Under the pieces are notes generated by a model. That model was given only the letters and a program-made list of their open reading frames with translations, was not told the DNA's origin and did not search any database. Source: Litomosoides sigmodontis (lineage: Eukaryota > Nematoda > Chromadorea > Rhabditida > Onchocercidae). From it: DNA of 64,000 bases. Positions 13,655 to 27,547 of this stretch are shown in pieces (position 1 is the stretch's first letter; the number at the start of each line of letters is the position of its first letter). The position numbers and the translations under genes were made by a program. The stretch covers positions 4,460,001-4,524,000 of the forward strand of contig OY718805.1 in NCBI GenBank assembly GCA_963070105.1, read 5' to 3'.

Positions 13655-15854
13655 AAAAAAGTGAATTATGCAGGCCATTGAAAATCGTCGTACCATTCTT
13701 CTCTTGATCGGCTAACAGTTTTATAGTTTTATAGCAATGACGGTTCTTTATGAATTCATTGATTGATAATGTTATTGCTAAATGATACAGAAGGAGGGAA
13801 CAAAAATTTGCTATAAAAAAAAAAATCTTACATGACCTTAATATAACCTTATGTGAAAAATAACCTTGATATAACCTTATGTGGCATGTGTTTACAGTGC
13901 TGATAATTTTAAACCTCAAAAAATTTCTTATGAAGGGAGAACGGTGGGAAAAAAATTAGATTTTAGTACTTTATGCTTTTTTTATCACTGGAAAGAAAGT
14001 TAAGGATAATGTAGTTGTTAGTAGAAAAGTTAAAGACAATCTAGTTAAAAATCAAAAGTTCTTTTCAAAAAAGGAACGCAGTTAACTAAATATGTTTTAG
14101 AATGTGTTTTTATGGATTGCATTAATTTTTTATTATGTTTCGTACATTTCGATTTTTATCCTTTTCAAAAAAATTATTCCTAACATTTTTAGATGGTTTT
14201 TGTTGCTAATTTTCAGGAACACAAACTTTCTAACTTGTTGGGTGCTGTAAAATATGTTTATTTTTCTGTAAGTAATGTTTAGCTTGGTATTAAACTGAGC
14301 TTATAAGAATTTTCATTTTTTTTCAATGCTTCCAAAATCTAAGATGTACTTCTGAAATTAGTGAGAAGCCTCCATGATTCGAGTTATGGGGCTAGAATTT
14401 TTCTTGTTGGGACATATTTCTTTTCAATATATTGAAGTTTTTCTACAAAGCTTGTTTTATCGTATTTTTATAATTTTAGTAGCAAGTTAGTTTCGATCTT
14501 TCAAATTTCAACTGCTATTTCCTTGACCGGTTTTTATACCTATTTTAAGTAGTGGAAATTGCCATTATTTATACTTTTTTTTTTACAAAAGTTCATCTGG
14601 GAACATGTGTGCAAAATTTCCTCTTTTCTATTCCAAATAATTTTTGAGATATTGAAGAGTGAAGATAATCACTTATATGTCCTTTATTTTTTCTAGTTAT
14701 TCCAACACTGCCCTGAAATAAAGTAACCAAAGTTCCTGTTTTTATCCCATTGCAAAACTCCAAAAAATATAAAACTTCATTCTTAGCTTGAATTATTCTC
14801 TCCCATCAACTTTAAGAAAACTTTTGCAGTAATCATAAAAGTGCCGCTGTTGTGTATATTGGTTAATTAGTACTTATCGTATCTTGCTATTAATATCATT
14901 ATATAGCTTTGGTAACTTTAGAAAATTGCGAAAAAAAATTATGAAAAACTTACATTACCGTATCAAAGTGGAAGTTGAAAGCGTTAGATATTTAGTTGTT
15001 GGAGGCAGTTGTAGACAATGGTGGAGACGGAAGCCGGGAAAACTCCTTGAATAAAAAGAGGTGATATTTTATTGATAAGAAATTCTCCCAATTTTTAGTT
15101 ATTAGGCATTTATTGACTTCCCTCACTGAGCACTTTTACTCAAATTGGTGGTAGTTATCTACCCGTGTAATTATTTAATTTTAAGTATTCAATGATATTT
15201 CACTTCTTTCCTCTATGAAAATTCACTTTTTGCATCTCTCATTGTATTCCTTTTTTTTTCAAAAGTCGCTATCTCAAATACTCGATTACATTATCCCATT
15301 TTTACAATTTTGTACGGAATTTCTTTCAACATTCTTGTGATGTATTAGCCAGCTTACTTGTTCACGCTTCACTTTTTGCCTTTTTTGTATATCAAAAATT
15401 TCTGTAAAAAATAGCTGCTCCAATACCTATGTCTCTACAAGTTCGAGTAGTGCACGAGGAATCAAAGAGACACGCACAAATTTACTTTAAAATCATGATT
15501 TTACTGGTAATCTGAGGCTACCATTGAAGTGATAAGATTTTTCAAGGAAAAAAAAACCACAGTTTTAAATGAACACCAAGACAGATATGCGACTGTGATA
15601 TTGCTTGACGTAAAGGATTTCTAGTGAAATCCAAATTTCTCAAATGTAATTTTAGAATCTTATCGCTAAAGTTAAGAATCTGTAAATTGATAATTTTGAG
15701 TTCATTGACAGATGAACAGATTTTTGTGGAATTGATAAAAAGGTTGATATTAAAAGGGAACCAGTGTTGGAGTTTTCAGTTAAAAAAAACCTTATGCCAA
15801 TCGATTTTTGCTTGCATTGCAGTGTTTTTCCAATATTTCATAAAGTGATCTGAA
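13655..15854. other. Intergenic region between PLC-gamma and the GPCR gene
   Basis: Holds the PLC-gamma 3' UTR. AATAAA hexamers occur at 14717-14722 and near 15050, but I cannot say which one is used. At 13834-13882 the sequence ATAACCTTATGTG is repeated 27-33 bases apart. No exon was recognised; the 74-codon frame at 15624-15848 has no support. Confidence 0.5.
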
Positions 15855-15860
15855 TTGCAG
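15855..15860 (+). promoter_or_regulatory. Likely spliced-leader trans-splice acceptor of the GPCR gene
   Basis: A TTGCAG acceptor stands 8 bases before the ATG of the GPCR frame and no upstream coding exon fits, so it is probably the trans-splice site. Based on consensus and position only. Confidence 0.45.
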
Positions 15861-15868
15861 AAGTGGTA

Positions 15869-18800
15869 ATGTCAAATTCATCGTTTAAAATACAAGATAT
15901 TAGCGAATGTTTCGATTATCGAGTGGAATTACTTAAGGTAAGTGTTGAAGGAAGAAAGCACATAGCAGGTGATCCTTCGAAAGCATTTTATAGCAGAAAA
16001 CAAAAAAATAATTGGTGTGATGATGAAATTTCGAATTCTCTCAGGACATAATACACGTGTAGTTTTAGAAATGCAATTAACGGATTAATAATTTTACAAA
16101 ACGCGATGTTTCGAAGACATTGAAGTTCTGACGAAATCAGCATTCATTTGTTGTGATAATTTTTGAAGTTGTAACCTCAAAAAATTAGTTTAATTTCAGA
16201 AATTGATTGAGCTAGTTTTGATTTTTATTTTTGGAAATTTGAACTCTATTTTGAAAAATTTTTGCGGTATTATAGAAATCCAAGCTAATGATTTAATAAT
16301 TATAAGTTGTAAGTAGACATTAATGAACAAAAAAATACGTACCTTGTAGGCCACTTCATTCATTCCATTTGCTTTTTGCTCCACCATATGTAACGCCATC
16401 TTGATAACTGCAATATTACGAAGCAGTCAATTGCGCTGCCGTCGTGAAATACAAATCATTTGCGCCGTATCCATTGCCGATTCTGTTGAAGGTTCATACA
16501 TCTTTTATTGGCAAACAGTGATGCAAAAATTGTGGGTATTAAAATTATTTCATTAACCAAACTATTGAAATTGCGTCATTTACTTAATTTACGTCTAAAT
16601 TCAAAGACCTCAATGATTACAACATGTAATGTTTCTATCTCATTTCTTTCTTCAATACTTCGACTGCCTTTATCGGCGGTAAAATTGAGTATCCGAAACT
16701 AAGATTACCTAAGATTTTAAGTGACTTTAAGATTAATTTTATAGGAAGAATGGAAGATTATGATGCAAATCAGCTTTTTTTTTGATTGTATAGTTTTCCA
16801 ACACCATATTAGTTAGCAAAAGAAAATTTTTTTTCTCAAATGATGAACTCCATTTTGCTATGATTGTAATCGAAAACATTTGTTTTAAACAATTCATTCA
16901 TTCTGTAGAATTCCTTTTTGGATTCTGACAAATTATTGGAAAGCAATTTCCGATTTTGCCAAATGAGCTGAAGCATACATTCGAAATAAACAAATTTCGA
17001 TGAAGTAATTTATCGTTTTTCCTGAATACGTTTTTAGATGGAATATTTTTGCTTTGATCTACAAATTTCATGGCTTATTTTGGTGGAAGTTTATTTATGA
17101 ATCCTGTTGAAAACTAGTGAAAACGTTGTTTTATCATTTAATGAATAGAATAGACGAATTATAGATGTTCTTTGTTATATTGAAAGGTAATAAGTCGCAT
17201 ATGAAATGCTTACTTACGAAGCTTTCCAACTGGATTTAAATATCAGACGACCACAAAACAGTCAGTGTTCAATTCGTTGGTAACACTCGTAAGGGAATGG
17301 TTTAAGTTAATGATTATTAATTTCTAGCTGTTGCATTTTTATCCATAGGATTGCTTCTCTTTCACAAAAATACTGGAACTACTATCGAACAGTAAGTTCA
17401 TTGGTAGTTTATGCTCGAACATACTTTATAGGCACTTTAACTTGTACTCTGTAGTTTAGAAAAAAAATTTTTTTTCTGCAAATCCCCGTTTGTGACACAT
17501 TCATAGAGTAAAATAGGTTTGAAATAAATAAAATCACAATTATTAATTAAAAAAGCGTAGAGAAAAAAACAGCCAATCGATAGAGCGTCCTCTAAAGTTA
17601 AAATAATGGTTAAAAAATTGCAATTGTTCTTTCTTGCACGAATACAATGAAAAATAAATGATTGACTAGCATTTGCAAGCGTTTGCGCTGGAGTATATCG
17701 TACGGCTGTGATACTTCTGGATTTAACAAATAGAAAAGTTCATCTTCTACAATGCATGCTATTGCCACATTCATGGATGTGGCGCTGGTCTGATTTCGCT
17801 ACTTCCTTCATGTTACTAACAACAACATTCGACCGGTTGTTCTCGGTGGCTCTTCCATTAAAGTATATGAAATGGCCTTCCACATATTCGTTTATTGCTA
17901 TTGGAACGGTAAATTTTTTTCTTTCTACTTCTTGCTTAGTTAATTGATAAATAATAACAATGTGGGAGATGCTTTTCAGCCGTATGCATTATCAGTACTG
18001 CTATCAATGATTGCTTGGCATCGGTCTGTTACGCAGTATGCTGAAATATCAATGCTTTGTACTAATGTTTACATTTCACCCATATTTTACATGTTTTCAA
18101 AATATTTAACAGCTATAATAAGTATGCTTAGTGTTATCCTTTATATTCCTGTAATTTTCATCGTGAGAATACAACGGAAACGTATGCTACAAGTTCTAAC
18201 TAATTCACAGGTTTGTTTTCTTTTAACCTAGCATACTTAATTTAAATTTATTCTGAAATGGATTGGGTCTAATTTGCTCTGAATATAATGCCAACTAGTA
18301 ATTATAAATCTTTTGTGAATTGCAACTCAAAAAATATTAATAGGTCAATTTAACAATTTACTAGTTAAATTCATTTGTTGTCTTAGTAGCTTTCATTTTT
18401 CTATGTTCATATTACTTAGTGTAGCTAATGTCCATTTCGCGCATAACAAAGGGAACGTTTTTTTTCCAGGCAGTTCGTCAACATCGAGCGCAAATTCGAG
18501 TAACAACAACGCTAGCATTTTCTTGCTGTACGACATTATTTTTGGATTCTGTGCCTCGAGCTCTTGGTATTTACGGTGAGTTAATTAATCGTACTAAAAC
18601 TGTCGAGTATGATTAGATGTGGACAGCGAGCAATGTAGGCTAAAGCTCATATTGAAAAAAGAGATGACAGTTTTGTGTTTCAGGTAGTCTAGGCAAATTT
18701 GCGGTTAGAGATGAAAAACAATGTGAAGATGCCATGCAAATATTGTTCCATTTGACAAAATTGGATTCAGTCATCAGCTTATTTCTCCATTATCATCGCA

Positions 18801-18883
18801 ATCCTGAACTACGAGAATCTATTTTGAACGTCATTCGTATATTTTACATGGGTAAGTTCAAATTTCGCTCAAAAATTTATTAA
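15869..18883 (+). CDS. Seven-transmembrane GPCR, SRSX-like chemoreceptor or orphan receptor, 328 aa
   Basis: Exons 15869-15937, 16350-16491, 17670-17908, 17980-18210, 18470-18575, 18684-18883; phases agree and the sum gives 328 aa. The N-terminus has a sequon (NSS). TM1 is about residues 24-45. A basic loop (RSSQLRCRRE) precedes TM2, whose ADSVE carries the conserved Asp. Cys99 at the start of TM3 can pair with Cys177 in extracellular loop 2. TM3 ends in FDRLFSVALPLKY, the DRY-equivalent seen in SRSX-type receptors. TM5 is followed by a basic third loop (RIQRKR), and TM7 ends with RNPELR. The last exon has a potential donor after ATGG, but reading through gives a stop at 18881-18883, only 14 bases before an AATAAA, so I end it there. 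The exon 2 donor (GTTCAT) is weak. Ligand unknown. Expected at sensory or neuronal membranes by family analogy. Confidence 0.82.
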
Positions 18884-18897
18884 AAATTTATTATTGG

Positions 18898-18903
18898 AAT
18901 AAA
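18898..18903 (+). terminator. Polyadenylation signal of the GPCR gene
   Basis: AATAAA lies 14 bases after the TAA at 18881-18883. Its closeness supports the chosen terminal exon and implies a very short 3' UTR. Confidence 0.55.
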
Positions 18904-21900
18904 GCTTTATGCAATTGGTCAATTTCTGAAGTAAGATAGGCGTATGTGATAAGTTCATTTTTGTTTTGCGTCAAATAATTTGGCGGCTAGCGAAGTTTTC
19001 AAATAATGAGTTACAGTTATTTACACAAATGAAAGAATTTAAGAGAAACTGAAAAATTTTTGAAAATTTTAGGAAAAGTATGAATATAAACTAAAAGTGG
19101 TGATAACAAGATAATAAATAACCACTCTGTCTGACAAGGTTAAAATGGTGCAGCTAGAGGAAACAGAACAGTAATGAAAGTTTAGTTTACAATATACTAT
19201 GGCAATCGAACGACTAAGATAAATTTAAAAACAAAGCTGCCGCATATGAAGTTCACTCTTTTTCTGTTCAACTAGATTTTTTCTCTCTTTCCTGAATTAG
19301 TGCAAATAGAAATTGAACGTTAAAGAAGAGAAAAAAGAATTGTCTTTCAACGATTGTTTCCAAAAATTTTTGACGATAAAGTTTGGTTTATATAGAAACC
19401 TTGCAGAGAAGCATACTGTGGTCGTCAGATACTTATCATAAATGAAGTTCAGCGAATCATTTTGAAATTTACATGACATCAATAATCAAAGGAATTATGT
19501 GATCAAGTTTTTAAATTATTAATTTTAAACGAAATTTCGTAATTCCTAGCACAGACTGCTTCGAAATTTCCATTCTCCTCTGGTGATTTTAATCAGTTCC
19601 ACCTGCTTCACTGTTCTGATCTCAACTAAATTTATTGTACAGATCAGCCAAGTTTCCAAACTCCTCAACAATGACGTTTGACTTTTTTGTTCTTGCTACT
19701 TGTAAAATGAAAATTGCTTCTAAACTATTCCATTCATTAAATATACCTTTTACAATTACTTTAAAAAAAATCTTTTTTCAAGTTTTCAGCTAGGAGTACA
19801 TTCAACGTTCTCATTTTGCAATTAAGAGTTGCAAATTGATCTCCTGTCGTTTTCACTTTTCCCTTCACATCATGATGTGTTAAATCATTTGGCCATAATC
19901 TATCACACTCATTACTTTTCCGTAAAACAATGTGTGCTGCGGAAATTGAGATTTTGCAGCGGAAGAAGAGCACGTGTATATTTATGAAACTTGGTATACC
20001 TGATAAAATTTCATCTTTAAAACTTTTCTCCAAAATGGTTCGAAATTTAATGAAATATGGAATGAAAGATTCGGATGAATTGCTGAGAAATGATTGGATG
20101 AAAATAAGCAAGCTACGAGAAATTTCTCGTCTCTTCCCGTTCAACAGTATTACCTGTTAGCACATCGTCACCACTTACCTCTGCGTATGCGATCGATCCT
20201 GTGTGATAGACAGAGTGAATTAAAAATTAAAGAAACATTTGTACTTAAGTGCATTTCCATTTGTCACTATTTGCTGTTAAAAATTTCTATTGAATTTTCG
20301 AATTCACGGAATAATTAATAAACACATTACATTATTTGAAATTTCCACAATTTGCTATTAAAAATTTTGAACTCATTGAATAATTGCTGAAATACATTAT
20401 TTGAAATTCTCATAAAAATTGGACTTTTTTTATTAACATTGATCCTGCGCTGAACAATTCATTTTCCACGTCATCCATACGTTTAACATTAGTATTCGCA
20501 TTCTACGGATGTTTTTTATTTTAATTTACCCATCCAATAGTCCCTTTCATATGAGAAGGAACTTTACGTGAGCAATTTTCATTGAAAAGCAGGTCTATTT
20601 TTGTTTACGGAGGTAATTTAAGGACTAATAGCAAAAATTGAGCTTGCAAAACACAAATTAAGAATTAAAATTACGAAAGTTCTTTCCCGTGCTTATTTGA
20701 ACATTAATTTTGATTTCATAGGGAGATTTGTAAAATAAGAATAGATATGCTTGTGGGGCTTTGGTTCTTGCAAGATAAATTCCGCCGAAATTATCAAACA
20801 AAAGTCGATGGAAATATATTCCAGAATCTACATTTAACATGCTCCTCACATCGACTAAAAAGAAAGTGAACTGTTTCGGATACGTCAAAGAATGCGAGTA
20901 ATACGGCGCAAATGTCACACTGCTGTACAGTAGCCGGTAACTCGGCAACTTTCATTTGATTTTTATAAGCAATGAAGTGTATCACCCAGCGGCGCCGCTC
21001 CACTTCACATGTAAGACTTTTATAAGTGAAAGATTGGAATGATTTATGTGTGAGGCGCAGATGTAGCGGTGCAGCAAGCAGTACTAGTACGGTAAGAGTT
21101 GAGTTTACCTTATTCATTAGGCTGAAATAGACGCATGCACTGCTTGTTCGAGTCTTTCATGGTATTCATTTCAAATTTCAATTGTATTGAATTATTTGAT
21201 TTATTTTCAGGGAGACGGAAAGTGTGCACCGCCACACTGTCAAGTGTTTTCCTTTTACAGTTGCAGCAAGTGCTTTATGTTGTCGTATACTAGCATGTTT
21301 GAATTGAAGGTTAAAATTAACCCTAAATTAATTACCGTAATGAGATTTCATAAGTGTAGTTATAAGATGTGGTCTAAAAATAAATTGCTGTGCCACAGTC
21401 ACAGAAATATTCAATTACAAACATGCTTTCTTCAAGTGCTTCCGCTGACTGTTTAACTTTTAATAGTTTAATGGCGACAATTACCGCTTCTCTCTCTGAA
21501 ACTCAATTGCTTTAGCAGCAATCCCACATTTTTATTCTTTCAACTTAGGAACTCTGCTTAATAAAACTTCAAATGATATCATTGAATTGATGTTGAGAGT
21601 TTATAGCAAAGAACGGTCACTCACACTGCTCCTTCTTCTTTTCCATTTCAAAACTTGATAATTAAAAAAGTTCTTAGCTTTAAATTCATTTAAAAATTAT
21701 AAATATTAGCACTTTCATCCCTCTGAGAAAATACAAGAAATATATTGCACTCATTTGCAATTCGGCTATAATAACTAAAAAAATAATTTGATAATTGTGT
21801 TGTGAATAGCAGAATTCGCAAAAATTTCAATCCAAAGGCATGATTTTTTAACTTCTGAAGAGTAAGAATCGTCAGAGATGAAATGCAAATTTTACATGCT

Positions 21901-22544
21901 TACTTATCAATTAAATTTGGTTAGCTGGTACGGCAACAGTAGTGATCAGTGTACCTGTACTACTACCACTACCTGGTACTAGCATAAGAAAATTCAAATA
22001 TTTTTGAGAAATATTTCAGTTCTTTCTCTTCAGATCGAATGCAACTGATGCTGAAATAAATGAATAAGTTAAATGGGATTTTTAAAATTTAAACATCGAT
22101 TTTTTTAGATGCTTAATTTGTGCATTCAATTCGTTTCATTCTAATTTGCTTGAAATGTGAAAATGCTTGAAACGCGTTTCAAATGTAATTATTTATTTCA
22201 AAAAATATAATCGCTTTCCAAAGCGGTAGACTCTCTGAGAAAGTGCAACGAGTCCGTCCTTCCTCACCCCCTCCTCCGTTCGTTCAATCATTGAAGGGTG
22301 AAGTTGACAAGGATTTGTAGAGGGAAGCTACTCCTTTATGAAATGCAATAGTTGTGAACTCTTCCAGAGGTAGGAATTTCATCGATTTTTTCTCTTAAGT
22401 GAAATTAAAGGAAGAAGGATGATGGCATTGAATTGGTTCTCCGTTCCATCCACTCATTTCACTCTTGCACAGCAAATTATCACCCAAAACAAGCAAGCAT
22501 ATATTTTATTTGGTATTTCCTTATGGTCAGTTGGTTCGATGAGA

Positions 22545-22578
22545 GGGAGGAGAGAGAGAGAGAGAGAGGAGAGCGAGG
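22545..22578. repeat. GA-rich simple repeat
   Basis: Short purine tract dominated by GA dinucleotides, seen directly. It generates overlapping Arg/Glu-rich open frames that I do not treat as genes. Confidence 0.85.
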
Positions 22579-24449
22579 TACACTTAGGGTCGGAAACAGT
22601 GAGACTTACGGCTTGCTTGAACAACTGTTTGTAAGCAATAAACGGTTCGTGAACTTCACACGAGAGTAACGAGCGACAAATTGCCTGGGTGATGGTGTGA
22701 ATTGTAAATTATCCCTTCCAATTTCACTCTCTCTTCATCTTCTTTCTCCCGCATCTTCAAAAAAAGTTCAGGAAACATGAAACTGGATGGCGTTTTCGGA
22801 ACCGAATTGCGCTGGCTAGAATGAAGACGTCCTGCATTCCGATTTCGAGCATGTAATGTCCGTGATGTGTGAGCAATTTGATTCAGCATCGATCGTGTAC
22901 GGATGCCCTTTATACCTCTGTTATTCAAAACACGGTTCGTCTTCCTAAGGAGTGATAATATCAACGAGTGATCGGATCGACATGGGAAATATCACGTAAG
23001 GTTGCCACCGTGGAATGCTAATCGCCGTGTACCGTCTCGCAGCAGCACCACCCTAAGTTACTAAATAATTATATATGAAAATATTGTAGTATTATGAATT
23101 ATGTATAAATCGAGAATTTTTCGAACGGTCCCTGTGCGATTTTTTCAAACATTAAAGGGTAGAAAAAAAAATAATGAAATATAAAAGTGACATTTTGTAT
23201 TAGTTAAGTGATAACTTCTACTGATAATAATGTCAGTTTTTGGGCTTAAGCATCCGGCGAGTTTACAAGAGAATGTATTAGCGGCACGAACGAAAAGAAG
23301 CGGCATCGTTTGTCTCTTTTTCCACAATCTGAACAATGTTATTTGTTCGTATAGCAGGAATATACGTGAAGAAATCTGCGAAACTTCTACTCCTTATCAG
23401 TAACACAGACAAAAGGGATGATAGCGTCGGTGACAACTGACTCACTCATATCTTCCACATCAGTCTACCTACATTGTTAACTCTAATTGTGCTGCTTAAA
23501 AGAATGCAATCAAAACATGTCATCAAAGTTGCTAAAGAGTATTGTCACATAGTGAAACGCTTCATTTCGAAAAATGGCAATAATTTGAACTGCAATCGAA
23601 TTTTACCGCATGCATTTAATGAATTTTAAATTTAAGCAATTATGCGATATTGTTTTTAATATTAAATTAAAAATTGTTTATGTCTTACTGTCAATTTTCT
23701 AGTAAAATGCTTCCTGTTATTGCATCAATTGGTTCGCTGCTTAATATTTCCAAATTATTATTGCTAAAATTGAAAAGCTTTCAAAGGTGGAAAGCCACTT
23801 ATTAACTAATTTAATGAAATGTCAGAGGGAATTCAGAGGTCTATCAAATGGAAGCATATGTAATGATATGATAATGACATATACGATAGAGCGCAGGATG
23901 GTGCATCATTTTGAAATTTGTTACGACAAGCCATAACGAATTGATGTTATATTTTTTGAAATTATTGGTTGTAAAACACCTTCTGAAGGATCGCTCCTCA
24001 AAAGAATCAGTTTTTCTTTTTAACTTATTTATTGCAAAACTCTTAGCAGTGAATATAAGTGATAGTAAAATTTAATGAATAAAATTTCAATTGGTAATGT
24101 TAGAACGAATGAAGGATGAAGCATTCAATGTGGACACTTAATACCATTTTTATTATATCGTAATTTAGACGTCATATTTTCACATTTCCAATGTGCTTGT
24201 AAGTGTCATTTGAGCGCAATAATTACCGCTGAGCTTAATGAATGCAAAATGGCACAAATAGCAGTTGATCTTGTTAACACCTGACTAATTGTCGAGAAGA
24301 CAGCATTATTGCGCTATCCTTTGATGTGATCCCGAAATCATTGCTGCAAAAGCTTGTGGTAAAGCAATATCATCAGATCCGATCTACAACGACGAGTAAA
24401 AATTTTCCTATAATTACAAGCAATCCAAAGCTCATTTTTCTCTCCCTCC

Positions 24450-24454
<5 letters not shown>

Positions 24455-24482
<28 letters not shown>
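24455..24482. repeat. (CT)n microsatellite
   Basis: About 14 copies of CT, seen directly, embedded in a longer pyrimidine tract. Confidence 0.95.
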
Positions 24483-24554
24483 CTTCCATTTCTCATTTTA
24501 AAAGCTTCTTTTTGTAATTGCTATGTGCTTCGATCGATGCACATGTATTTGACT

Positions 24555-24556
<2 letters not shown>

Positions 24557-24601
<45 letters not shown>
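24557..24601. repeat. (GT)n microsatellite
   Basis: About 22 copies of GT, seen directly, 75 bases after the CT tract. GT repeats of this length can adopt Z-DNA and are usually polymorphic. Confidence 0.97.
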
Positions 24602-24603
<2 letters not shown>

Positions 24604-27156
24604 AACAATGATTTATGTACAACAATCAGTAAACAGTTTTACACGAATGAAATAAGCTAATCAACGAAAATTTGACAAATTTGGATTTCAAATCCTAACG
24701 ATTGTTGAAGAGAAGGAGGAAGGAAAAAAGTTACAACTTTATATTTAATTTAGAAAACTGTCGCTGTAATAAGTTCAGCATCTGATCTCGCCAGCAACTA
24801 TCGTTGTGGTCCGTCCACTCAAACATTAGCAGTCGTAGCGAACGTGTCTTTGTTCAACTGAAGGATCGTTTGGATTAATTTAACTGTTAAATGCTAGTGA
24901 AAATAATAATTCTAACTCCAACTGAAGCAACACTGAGAGAAGGAGAGGGAGAGAGGAGAGACTTGTGGCAATGAAAACACTGCCGCTTGTAGCTCCTCAT
25001 CAAATCAAAATATTTATAAATTAAAAACGAATCAATCAAATCGCAGGGAAAAGAGGGTTTTCGTTGATAATTTCATTCGACATCATCACGTTACACGCAT
25101 AGTAGAGCGACTGAGAAAAGGCGGAAATATGCCCATCCTTGTGTTTGTTTCTTCCGGCAAATATTCGTTCCTCTTCCTGTTAGCTTTTCTCGGAAATGTT
25201 CATCTGTTTAAAATATGTGGGAATTTGTCTACAATGCGTTTAGAGAAAAGCATGCAATAAATTTGTAAGTCAAATTTTGAGTACCAAAATAAAAATAGCA
25301 GGTTTTTACTTCCTTGCACATGTCAGTGCAACACAGATGGGAATTTTGAAATAGGACAATAGGCGGATAAAATGAATTAATCCAGGTCACTTAACTGTTC
25401 TTCTGTTTTTGTAGGATTCAGTGCAAATGCTTTAATTTTATAGGTAATTATTTCATAAATTAATTGAGAATTATTTGCAGGAAATTGTTTGCAATTAGCA
25501 ATTATTTGATTAATTAAATTAATTAATTAGGAAGTTGTGTAAATTTTTAGTTGGATGAGAAAATGGTTCTTTAAGGAGAGAAAGAGAAGTAAACAATTTT
25601 TGTTATTGTGTCACATCAAATTAGTAACAACTGGTCGTTTCACTAGTATTAATTCTTCCACTCATCAGTTTCAGTTGCTGCATATCTAACCTTCTCCCCC
25701 ACCCCCCCCCCCCCGCCAAAACAGGTTTCAATCTTAGACCGTTTAGTTGAGTCAGGAAAGTATTGAGAAGAGGCTTCTTAATTAAATTCATAGAAATTTC
25801 TCAAAATTTTAAATTAATTGTCAGAAGTTGAAATCAAATTTGACAGCTATAAGTAAGCGTTTACGGCACATCTCTTCAGCAATTTTTTTGTTCCGATTCA
25901 CTGCTGAATTATACATTATTGTCTTACTTATTATAACAAAGAGAATTATCGCCAATGTACCGGTACATTACACTGCAGCTGTTCCCTACTGTTTTTGTTT
26001 CCTTTTTCCTATCAATTTTCCCAATTGAAGAAGGAAGAAATTTTAAAAAATTGAAAAAAATTCGAGAAATATTTGAGTAAAAAAAGGAAAAGGAAGCATA
26101 ACCTATAAAAGTTAGAAATTAGTTGTTTGCACTTTTTCCAATGAAAACAAATAAGCAGTGTTTCTTGTAACTTTCAGCAAATTCATCTAAGCCATAGGAT
26201 GATCAATGACCTGAAGCTGTTCACTTCTTGTGAGCTTCGAAAGCGCAACTGATTCCTGAAGAAATGATGGATCGTAATTTGTTTGGATGGAGAGGAGGGT
26301 GAGGAGGGTGGGGAGGGATGATAGTGATTGGCAGCTGGGCGGAAAAGAAATCACTTCGATGTGTTCCAACTGGGAGCTATCATTGCCGTTGGATAAGAGC
26401 CATTGGACTAACTAACTCACACTCGCCACGTAGCCTGAAGACGTCTTGAAGAACGTCAAGGACGATTGATCTGGTAGATAAAGAAACGATAATTCCATCA
26501 AATTTGCATTTGTGAAACAATGTGATGCGTGTGACGAGATCTGTCCCATCGCGATGTACTTCCAGTCAAGTTTATCAGAATCAGTGCGATTCTCGGTGGA
26601 TAAACAAATGAATAAGTAAGGGATGAATAAATTAATTTTTTGTTGAAAACGAAAACGCGAAATGTCTCTTTTTATCGCATATTTACATCAATATTTGAAC
26701 CCAGATGAGTTACATTTCCGTGTCAAATAGCATTGATAATACACGTACGTGAAGTTATAATTTCTGTTAAAATGTTTAATTACGCTATTTCACTTTTTTT
26801 TGCATTGAGTTTGTAGAAGTAAATCATCTCTCAATTGAGAGAAAGAATAACATTATGGCAGTATGACACGTGACACGTGACTCATTTTCATCAATTCTTG
26901 ACAAACGTTGGTGCAGTTTGATTGCCTATTCCAAAGTAAGAGTGTAAAAAGAGAGGAGAGAGAATTGATCGTATTGAGCGAGAGTTATAAAATATGACGC
27001 TTCATAGTTTGATAAGGTCGACGGATAATTTTTACATTCATATTTGAGTCAAATTGGTTAAACCAATGAGAAAACAAAAAGTAAACGGGATGACTTGGAA
27101 GAAATTATTTTAAAACTGTTACAAATGTTGAAATAATTTCATTATCAAATACCAGG

Positions 27157-27159
<3 letters not shown>

Positions 27160-27233
<74 letters not shown>

Positions 27234-27239
27234 ACACGC
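27160..27239. repeat. (CA)n microsatellite
   Basis: About 40 nearly perfect CA units with two interruptions close to the right end. It lies 310 bases beyond the stop codon of the forkhead gene, so it is probably in or just after its 3' UTR. Confidence 0.97.
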
Positions 27240-27547
27240 ACGTCTTTTGTAGCAATTTTTATTATACATGCGATAGATTTTGTGGTATCAAATTAGATTT
27301 TTACAAATATTCATAAGCAACAGTGGGAGTTATACTAATTCTGAATGTTTCACACGAATACCTGACCACTGACTGACCATAGGCCATTAGACTAATCAAA
27401 ACTAATAATGAGCAATAATAAGTGAACAATAGAGATTTTACATCAAGCAAAATAAAAAAGCCCTGGCGAAGTGTAATTGATGAGATACATTGGATTGTGA
27501 ATTTTTATCATACATGATTGTGTCGATACATCAATGTTGCTTTTGTC

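Larger units (their letters stand above)
18904..27547. other. Gene-poor region between the GPCR and the forkhead gene
   Basis: About 8.6 kb with no confident gene. It contains several microsatellites (listed separately), a 13-base C run at 25702-25714 and an imperfect duplication at 20265-20415 of an A/T-rich unit of about 75-80 bases. Overlapping open frames on both strands at 19761-20160 (127 codons minus, 76 codons plus) are the longest here but lack splice signals or recognisable domains. A plus-strand frame at 21187-21456 follows a TTTTCAG and is Cys-rich, also unsupported. The region may hold regulatory elements of the forkhead gene downstream of its 3' end. Confidence 0.5.

Noticed and set aside
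22656..22964. 102-codon minus-strand frame in a slightly GC-richer block
   Set aside because: Basic, low-hydrophobicity peptide without recognisable domain or splice sites.
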